The notes beneath the pieces were generated by a model. The model worked only from the letters and a program-made list of their open reading frames with translations. It did no database searches and was not told the origin of the DNA. The translations under genes and the position numbers were made by a program. This document shows positions 1 through 5,241 of a stretch of 8,117 nt of DNA, piece after piece. The stretch is from Deltaproteobacteria bacterium (GTDB lineage Bacteria; Desulfobacterota; JADFXK01). The number at the start of each line of letters is the position of its first letter. Within the stretch, counting starts at the first letter, position 1. The stretch lies in contig JADFYC010000161.1 in assembly GCA_015233295.1 (NCBI GenBank), positions 1 through 8,117 on the forward strand, read 5' to 3'.

Positions 1-112
1 TAACTATGGATAAGGCGATACTGTTAATTTAGATACACCTTTTGTTATAATTGTTACCATAATAACTAAGAGTGGGGACCACTATATCAATTTTATATCT
101 CGCAGATTAGTT
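1..112. other. AT-rich non-coding leader before the chemoreceptor ORF
   Basis: No gene is visible here. The chemoreceptor frame is open from position 14, just after an in-frame TAA at 11-13, but contains no ATG, GTG or TTG before 113. The other two forward frames also close early: TAA at 1-3 and 10-12 in two of them, and TAG at 30-32 in the frame of an ATG at 6. Translation of 14-112 gives a short hydrophobic run (about 9 residues, 41-67), too short for a membrane helix. Similarity to chemoreceptors seems to begin only near position 100. Confidence 0.5.
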
Positions 113-1564
113 TTGCAAGAAGCTACTGTTTATAGAAATATTTTTCTGGCCGACGTTAACGGCAAGCTGTTTATAGACTCCACTGGAGGCTCGTCGGTGG
201 GCATAGAACTGGCTAAGCATCCAGGATATCGGGTTAATGTTGAGAAAGCCCGGCAAGGTCAACTTTGGATCAGCGATGTGCAGAAGTCTCCGGCTACAGG
301 TACTCCGGTGATCTTGATTACCTCGCCTATCGTTGAAGACGGAAAATACGTCGGGATGCTGGGGACCCCCATAGAACTTTTTAATTTTTCAGAGTCGTTC
401 ATTGGAAAGGTTAAGATAGGTCGAAGCGGCTATATGTTCATGTTGGACGGCAAGGGGAAAACCCTGGCCCACCCCGACAAAAAACTCATTCTGAAGTCAG
501 ACGTTGCGGAATATGATTTTGGGCGGAACATGCTGGCCAAAAAAAATGGGATGCTTGGATATAACGTGCAAGGGGAAGAGCAAATCTCCTATTTCGCCAC
601 ATATGAAAAGAAAGCGTGGTTGGTGGTGGTCACTGTGGCCAAAGCAGACTTCCTCGGTCCGGCCAAAAGAATCAGGAACCTTTCAATTATTTTCGGAGGT
701 CTGGCTGTATGTCTGCTTTCACTGGTGATTTGGTTGATTTCTACCAGCGTCTTTAAAGTCATCAACCGGGCGGTCGTTGGTTTGAATGAGGGCAGTGATC
801 AGGTGGCCGGTTCGTCCGTTCAGGTGTCGTCGGCCAGTCAAATGCTGGCTGAGGGCACCTCCACCCAGGCCGCGTCCATTGAACAGACCTCTTCATCCCT
901 GGAGGAAATGTCTGCCATGACCAGGCATAATGCTGATAACGCCAGCCAGGCCGATAACCTGATGAGAGAGACGAAACAAATTGTCGGCGCGGCGGACTCC
1001 TATATGACGCAACTGACCGCGTCCATGGAAGAGATTACTAAGGCCAGTGATGAGACGTCAAAAATTATCAAAACCATCGACGAGATCGCCTTCCAGACGA
1101 ATTTGCTGGCCCTTAATGCCGCGGTGGAAGCGGCCAGGGCCGGTGAGGCAGGAGCCGGATTTGCCGTAGTGGCCGACGAGGTGCGGAATTTGGCTATGCG
1201 GGCGGCCGCGGCGGCCAAAAACACTGCCGGGTTGATCGAAGATACGACTAAGAAAGTTGGCGACGGAGCGATATTGGTTATAAAAACAAACGAAGTATTC
1301 CAGGTGGTTTCGGAAAAATCGGCCAAAGTGGCTGAGTTGGTCGGAGAGATTGCCGCCGCCTCTTCAGAACAGGCTCAGGGATTAGATCAAATTAACCGGG
1401 CGATGGCAGAACTGGGCGAAATCACGCAGCAAAACGCGGCCACAGCCGAAGAGTCCGCTTCGGCTTCTGAGATGATGAGAGCCCAGGCCTTATCTATGAA
1501 AAACATTGTGACGGAATTGGCCACAATCGCGGGAGGCGGGCACACCGGAAACATCGCACCATAA
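113..1564 (+). CDS. 5'-truncated methyl-accepting chemotaxis protein (partial Cache sensor, no HAMP)
   Basis: Chemoreceptors bind ligands outside the cell and control the CheA kinase through CheW. Numbering is from the TTG at 113 (483 residues). Residues 1-180 resemble the later part of a double-Cache sensor; IFLADVNGK (10-18) and SGYMFMLDGKGK (105-116) are typical. One membrane helix lies at about 190-210. It is followed almost directly by the cytoplasmic coiled coil, whose conserved tip runs from EIAFQTNLLALNAAVEAARA to about residue 360 (FAVVADEVRNLA). No HAMP domain fits between helix and coil; a short linker (FKVINRAVVGLNEG) replaces it. The usual N-terminal cytoplasmic tail, first membrane helix and roughly the first hundred sensor residues are missing, and the frame is closed by TAA at 11-13. 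TTG 113 has no Shine-Dalgarno sequence, so the gene is probably a broken remnant, although the rest is intact. Without its first helix the sensor part should not be exported normally. The family call is very secure; whether it is expressed is not. Confidence 0.9.
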   Translation: MQEATVYRNIFLADVNGKLFIDSTGGSSVGIELAKHPGYRVNVEKARQGQLWISDVQKSPATGTPVILITSPIVEDGKYVGMLGTPIELFNFSESFIGKVKIGRSGYMFMLDGKGKTLAHPDKKLILKSDVAEYDFGRNMLAKKNGMLGYNVQGEEQISYFATYEKKAWLVVVTVAKADFLGPAKRIRNLSIIFGGLAVCLLSLVIWLISTSVFKVINRAVVGLNEGSDQVAGSSVQVSSASQMLAEGTSTQAASIEQTSSSLEEMSAMTRHNADNASQADNLMRETKQIVGAADSYMTQLTASMEEITKASDETSKIIKTIDEIAFQTNLLALNAAVEAARAGEAGAGFAVVADEVRNLAMRAAAAAKNTAGLIEDTTKKVGDGAILVIKTNEVFQVVSEKSAKVAELVGEIAAASSEQAQGLDQINRAMAELGEITQQNAATAEESASASEMMRAQALSMKNIVTELATIAGGGHTGNIAP

Positions 1565-1708
1565 TTCAAATGGCCAAGAGAGAAACGCTTTCCAGACAAG
1601 ACCGCCATGAGGACTTCGATCAGGCCGCGATGGTCCACCTCTCCGTCGTTTCAAGCGAAGCGAGAAATCTTAACCTCGTTGCCTGATTCAACAGTATTGG
1701 CCTCTCCT
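1565..1708. other. Convergent intergenic region
   Basis: This gap lies between the 3' ends of the chemoreceptor (+) and the response regulator (-). It contains the half-copy of a dispersed repeat at 1644-1673. I see no hairpin followed by a T-run on either strand, so no intrinsic terminator is called. Confidence 0.5.
1644..1673 (+). repeat. Half-copy of the dispersed palindromic repeat
   Basis: Thirty bases match the reverse complement of the right arm of the palindrome at 4939-4995 at 27 of 30 positions; the shared core is AAGCGAAGCGAGAAATCTTAA in this orientation (with one G/A difference just before it). Only one arm is present, so it cannot form the long hairpin of the full copy. Translated, this arm gives AKREI, a peptide that also appears from the right arm of the full copy, so short ORFs crossing either copy are spurious. 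Confidence 0.75.
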
Positions 1709-3076
1709 CTAGGGGTTCCGAGGGTCGGGCTGATGCAGGCCGTAAAGCTTCAGTCGTTTGCGCAACGTGGGGCGGGAGATCCGAAGCAACCGGGCAGCGG
1801 CCGATAAATTACCCTTGGTTTCGACCATGGCCTTGAGGATATGAGTCTTCTCCAAATCATCCAGGGAAGCTAATCCCGTTATTGGAGGCAGGTCCCTGGG
1901 CGAAGCGGCCAGGACGGTTTTCAAAGCATCGGCCAACAGGACCGACCCCCGAGATTCTACGACCGACTTAATCAGAACGTTTTTTAATTCCCGGACGTTG
2001 CCCGGCCAGGAATGATTTCTTAAGACGGCGTAGGCCTTATCTTCCACCTGGGTCACTTTGGCGCCCAAGTCGCGATTAATTTTATGGAGAAAAAACCTGA
2101 CCAACTCCGGCAGATCATCCAGCCTCGACCGTAACGGCGGCACGGAGATAGTGATCACTCTGAGCCGGAAAAGCAAATCCTGTCGAAATCGGCCTTGGGT
2201 CGCCAGGTCACACAAGTCGCGATTGGTCGCGGCGATGATTCGGGCTTGGGATAGGATGGCCTTAGTCCCACCGACCCTGGTGAACTCGCTGTATTCCAAA
2301 AAGCGCAGCAGCTTGGCCTGAAGCGGCAGCGGCAGGTCGCCGACTTCGTCAAACAAGATGGTGCCTTCACCAGCCAGCTCTAAACGGCCTTTCTTGGTTT
2401 CCACGGCACCAGTGAAGGCCCCCCGCTCGTAACCGAAAAGTTCGGATTCAAACAGATTATCCACCAGGGTGGTGCAGTCCACCGTGACGTAGGGCTGGTC
2501 ACTAACGAGTGAAGACTCGTGGATGACTCGGGCGATGAGTTCCTTACCGGTGCCGGTCTCCCCCTCGACCAAGATCGTGGCCCGGTTGCGGGAGACCAGC
2601 CCGATGGTCTTGAACAAAGCCCGCATGGCCGGAGTTTTCCCGACTATTTGATGACGCACGCCGGATTCCTGATCGTCTTGCAGATGGGGGATGGCATGAA
2701 CTTTATCGGCGATATGCAGGCTCTTGGTCACGGCATGGTCTAGTTCGTCCACGTCAATCGGTTTGTGGATGTAATCATAGGCGCCCTGACGCATGGCCTC
2801 AATGGTTGTTTCCATGTCGTGGTAGGCCGTGATCATTATCACTTTGGCGTCATGGTCGGTCTCCATGATCCGCTTGAGGATGTCCAATCCCGAAATATCA
2901 GGCAGCCGGATGTCCAAAATGATCACTTGGGGGTGATACTTGTGGTAGGCGGCCAGTCCTTCCGTCCCGGTGCCGGCTGCCTCTACCGCCAATCCCTTCT
3001 CGCTCAGATACATGTCCAGGGATTCTCGAATAGAAGTCTCGTCATCTATAATCAAAACCCGTTTTACCGGTGGCAT
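1709..3076 (-). CDS. Sigma-54-dependent response regulator, NtrC family
   Basis: This is a cytoplasmic transcription activator of 455 residues, normal for the family. The receiver domain (about 5-120) has the acidic pair D11-D12, phosphoacceptor D55 (ILDIRLPD), T83 and K105, so it should be phosphorylated. The AAA+ domain (about 144-370) has Walker A GETGTGKE at 172-179, the sigma-54 contact loop GAFTGA at 219-224, a Walker B ending in D243-E244, and the later conserved WPGNVRELKN. A Fis-type helix-turn-helix lies at about 410-450 (GNLSAAARLLRISRPTLRKRL). All parts needed for ATP-dependent activation of sigma-54 RNA polymerase are present. The start at 3076 has GAGG (3082-3085) five bases upstream and overlaps the kinase end by 13 bases, which suggests translational coupling. 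The target genes cannot be read from the sequence. The family is certain; no specific gene name is justified. Confidence 0.97.
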   Translation of the reverse strand: MPPVKRVLIIDDETSIRESLDMYLSEKGLAVEAAGTGTEGLAAYHKYHPQVIILDIRLPDISGLDILKRIMETDHDAKVIMITAYHDMETTIEAMRQGAYDYIHKPIDVDELDHAVTKSLHIADKVHAIPHLQDDQESGVRHQIVGKTPAMRALFKTIGLVSRNRATILVEGETGTGKELIARVIHESSLVSDQPYVTVDCTTLVDNLFESELFGYERGAFTGAVETKKGRLELAGEGTILFDEVGDLPLPLQAKLLRFLEYSEFTRVGGTKAILSQARIIAATNRDLCDLATQGRFRQDLLFRLRVITISVPPLRSRLDDLPELVRFFLHKINRDLGAKVTQVEDKAYAVLRNHSWPGNVRELKNVLIKSVVESRGSVLLADALKTVLAASPRDLPPITGLASLDDLEKTHILKAMVETKGNLSAAARLLRISRPTLRKRLKLYGLHQPDPRNP

Positions 3077-4659
3077 GGCAACCTCAACACAAAAGCAGCG
3101 CCGCGGCCTTTTCGGCTACGCACATCCACTTGACCGGAGTGAGCGTCCAGGATGCGTTTGACGTTGCTCAGCCCCAGACCATGGCCTTGACTCTTGCTGG
3201 TATAAAAAGGAGTGAAAAGGTGGGCCACTTGATCCTGGTCGATGCCGGGACCGGTATCCCTGACGCCCAGTTCCAGATGACGATTTTCCTTGCGTCCAGC
3301 CTTGGTCCAGATGGTGATGCGGCCACCTTCCGGAGTGGCTTCGATGGCGTTGAGCAAAAGGTTTATCACGGCCTGCTCCAATTTCCCGGCATCGAGTTGA
3401 ATTAATGGAATGACCTTCGAGTACCGTTCAATTATGGTTATTCTTTTTTCTTGGGCCTTGACTTCGAGCAGATCTACGCAACCCTCGGCCAGCACGGATA
3501 GGTTCACCGGGGCCAGAGAGATGGTCATCGGCCGGGCGGTGTCCAGAAGTTGGTGCAAGATGACCTCTAACCGGGAGACCTCATGGACGATTATTTCCAG
3601 GCGGCGGCGGTCATAGCCGCCTAAGTAAAGTTTCCGGGCCAGGATCTGCAAATTCATTTTAATGGAGGACAATGGATTCCTGATCTCGTGAGACAGGGAA
3701 GCCGACAGATGTCCGACATAGGCCAACCGCTCATGCTCTCTAACTTTGGATTCCATGGCGACACGTTCGCTGATGTCGCGACAGATCCCGATCAACATCG
3801 GTCCCTCACCCAAATCCACGACGCCGGCCTTGACCTCCGTCGCCGCCTTTTCTTGGGGTACGCCCAACCGGATGTATTGCATTTGCTTACCTGCGGAGCG
3901 GCCTTCGAGAACCCGCAAGTAGGATTCCAGCAAGCGCTCCCGACACTCAGGAGAGGCGAAGGACAAGAATGACCGGCCTAAGGCTTCCTCCAGTGTAGTT
4001 CCGTGCATGCGGCAGAAAGCCTGATTGGCAAATAGAATCCGCTGATCTTGAAGCACGAAGTAGCCGTCGTTGATTTCCTCTACCAGAGCCTTGTACCGCC
4101 GCTCGCTGGCAGCCAGTTCGGCGGTCTGAAGGTTAATCTCCCGCTCCAGGTTTTCGGCATGTTCCCGCAGGCTCCGTTCGTGCATCCGTTGAAAGTAGTC
4201 GGAAAAACGATGAATTGTATAGGCCAGGCAAGCGTTGATCGGTTCCAGCGATTGGGCCAGGAGGTCGTGGAGTCCGAAAGCCGTTAGCCTCCTAATCACA
4301 ATGAACCGGAAAAGCTCAAAAGCCCTCTGGACATCGGACAGGGGAAAGCCGGCTGATAGACGTAATATGGTGATGTAATTAATAAAATTTTCAATCCGGG
4401 TGAACCGGCAAGAACTCAGGACTTCATAATTGGCTTCAAAAGCTTCCGTGATGGTGCCGATCAGTTCTCCCCGGAAACGTTGCCGGTAGAACGACGACAG
4501 GACCGAAATCTGCTCCACCCAGTCATCTATGATGTCTTGCCGTTGTTCACGGAGCCATTGAAGCACCATCTGAGACGCGGGACGGCAGGACTCAGGTGGG
4601 AGCGAGACGTGATCTGAGTCCGGCCCGGAATCAAGCCCGGAGACCGGGTGAGGCTGCAT
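3064..4659 (-). CDS. Soluble sensor histidine kinase with RsbRD-like N-terminus and PAS domain
   Basis: This is the partner kinase of the downstream regulator. Numbering is from the ATG at 4659 (531 residues). Residues about 30-150 resemble the all-helical RsbRD N-terminal domain (similarity judged by eye). A short coiled coil at about 160-190 leads to a PAS domain at about 190-300 (GYFVLQDQRILFANQAFCRM; closing at ICRDISER). The dimerisation and phosphoacceptor region has H324 in SLSHEIRNPLSSIKMN. The ATPase domain has the N-box with N437, the G1 box DTGPGID at 468-474 and the G2 box GHGLGL at 492-497, so it should be catalytically active. No signal peptide or membrane helix is seen, so it senses an internal signal, perhaps through PAS or the N-terminal domain. 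A GTG at 4671 would add four residues but has no ribosome binding site and overlaps the GGAGG serving the ATG at 4659, so the ATG is preferred. Confidence 0.95.
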   Translation of the reverse strand: MQPHPVSGLDSGPDSDHVSLPPESCRPASQMVLQWLREQRQDIIDDWVEQISVLSSFYRQRFRGELIGTITEAFEANYEVLSSCRFTRIENFINYITILRLSAGFPLSDVQRAFELFRFIVIRRLTAFGLHDLLAQSLEPINACLAYTIHRFSDYFQRMHERSLREHAENLEREINLQTAELAASERRYKALVEEINDGYFVLQDQRILFANQAFCRMHGTTLEEALGRSFLSFASPECRERLLESYLRVLEGRSAGKQMQYIRLGVPQEKAATEVKAGVVDLGEGPMLIGICRDISERVAMESKVREHERLAYVGHLSASLSHEIRNPLSSIKMNLQILARKLYLGGYDRRRLEIIVHEVSRLEVILHQLLDTARPMTISLAPVNLSVLAEGCVDLLEVKAQEKRITIIERYSKVIPLIQLDAGKLEQAVINLLLNAIEATPEGGRITIWTKAGRKENRHLELGVRDTGPGIDQDQVAHLFTPFYTSKSQGHGLGLSNVKRILDAHSGQVDVRSRKGRGAAFVLRLPCHR

Positions 4660-4663
4660 AACT

Positions 4664-4669
4664 ACCTCC
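4664..4669 (-). promoter_or_regulatory. Ribosome binding site that decides the kinase start
   Basis: On the minus strand GGAGGT lies four bases before the ATG at 4659. The alternative GTG at 4671 immediately precedes and partly overlaps this motif and has only a T-rich stretch upstream, so it is unlikely to be used. Confidence 0.75.
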
Positions 4670-4729
4670 ACCAGGGTAAAAAGAAAAGATGCGGGGATGG
4701 TTCATCGGAAATGGAAAATTGAATTTTTA

Positions 4730-4759
4730 AATATACCATATTTTACATCTGATGATCAA
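4730..4759 (-). promoter_or_regulatory. Candidate sigma-70 promoter for the kinase-regulator operon
   Basis: On the minus strand, TTGATC (4759-4754, 4 of 6 to the -35 consensus) is separated by 18 bases from TATATT (4735-4730, 5 of 6 to the -10 consensus). Transcription would start near 4723 and give a leader of about 64 bases. The surrounding DNA is AT-rich, as expected of a promoter, but chance matches of this quality are common. Confidence 0.4.
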
Positions 4760-4937
4760 CCTCCGGCAAAAACACAATCAGGGCAACGAGGCGATGAAAT
4801 GGGCCGGCTTGCTGTTTTTAGACCAATGTCATTGATTATCGGGGTAGTCCATCGCCCGAATTTATTTAACTCGGTTAATTCAAACAGGCCCCACAGCGCA
4901 GCCTTGGCCCGCAACCACAAAGACAATGATTCCCACC

Positions 4938-4996
4938 TTGTCATTCCGAACGAATGTGAGGAATCTTAAGATTTCTCGCTTCGCTCGAAATGACAA
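4938..4996. repeat. Near-perfect palindromic (REP/MITE-like) repeat
   Basis: An inverted repeat of about 59 bases is centred on CTTAAG (4965-4970), with a perfect 12-base core AATCTTAAGATT at 4962-4973 and outer ends TGTCATT / AATGACA. The arms of 28-29 bases pair with one bulged base (4955), two mismatches and two G-T pairs, so RNA from either strand could fold into a long hairpin. A half-copy lies at 1644-1673. Such palindromes, whose translations give peptides like VIPNECEES and FRAKREI, are familiar as dispersed intergenic repeats in several bacterial groups. No transposase is nearby, so movement would need an enzyme supplied elsewhere. Confidence 0.85.
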
Positions 4997-5084
4997 TAGA
5001 GGGCCGGCATTAGCGGGAATTCTTTCTTTAATCATTAACATTAGTTTTAATCCGGATGAGACCTGACCGCTCACCAAGAGGCCC

Positions 5085-5160
5085 TCACAAATGTTACGGT
5101 CATGTGAAATTTTCAATCGTGGACTAATTTTCAATTGATTGTCACCATGCTGTCACAATG
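5085..5160 (+). promoter_or_regulatory. Cluster of short direct repeats, possible operator sites
   Basis: TGTCACCATG (5140-5149) and TGTCACAATG (5151-5160) are tandem copies with a period of 11 bases, about one helical turn. A related TCACAAATGTT lies at 5085-5095, resembling TCACAATGTT at 5153-5162. Separately, AATTTTCAAT occurs exactly twice, at 5108-5117 and 5126-5135 (period 18). All lie 80-160 bases upstream of the cyclic-di-GMP gene, a normal place for activator or repressor binding. The binding protein is unknown; the link to the neighbouring regulator is only a possibility. Confidence 0.4.
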
Positions 5161-5191
5161 TTCGTCTATCTTCCCATCAGTCTTTAACGCT

Positions 5192-5220
5192 TTGATCAAC
5201 TCAAACCACCTGGGTATCAC
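5192..5220 (+). promoter_or_regulatory. Candidate sigma-70 promoter for the cyclic-di-GMP gene
   Basis: TTGATC (5192-5197, 4 of 6 to the -35 consensus) is followed after 17 bases by TATCAC (5215-5220, 4 of 6 to the -10 consensus). The start would be near 5227, giving a leader of only about 15 bases, just enough for the AAGAGG binding site at 5231-5236. The match is weak. The -35 lies within the perfect palindrome TTGATCAA (5192-5199), and the same TTGATC is the -35 of the candidate promoter on the other side. Confidence 0.3.
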
Positions 5221-5241
5221 TCTATTGAATAAGAGGTTAAA

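Larger units (their letters stand above)
4660..5241. other. Divergent intergenic region (582 bases)
   Basis: This region separates the kinase operon (-) from the cyclic-di-GMP gene (+). It holds the candidate kinase promoter near 4730-4759, the palindromic repeat at 4938-4996, several direct repeats at 5085-5160, and a candidate promoter at 5192-5220. Short ORFs can be drawn through it on both strands, but those crossing the repeat translate the repeat itself (VIPNECEES on plus, FRAKREI and FVRNDK on minus). They have no recognisable domain, and I do not accept them as genes. Confidence 0.6.

Noticed and set aside
1000..1326. 108-codon minus-strand ORF within the chemoreceptor gene
   Set aside because: Alanine- and serine-rich shadow of the conserved signalling domain on the opposite strand.
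4697..4969. 90-codon plus-strand ORF in the divergent intergenic region
   Set aside because: Its last residues (VIPNECEES) translate the palindromic repeat, it overlaps the candidate kinase promoter, and it has no domain or convincing ribosome binding site.
5000..5014. Possible sigma-54 promoter (GG-N10-GC with TAGC at the -12 side)
   Set aside because: Only about 7 of 11 fixed consensus positions match, the -24 box is poor, and it lies about 230 bases from the gene. Other GG-N10-GC matches in the region (near 4816-4829 minus, 4841-4856 plus) are weaker.
4880..5134. 84-codon minus-strand ORF containing FRAKREI and FVRNDK
   Set aside because: The recognisable part is the translated repeat; the rest has no known features.
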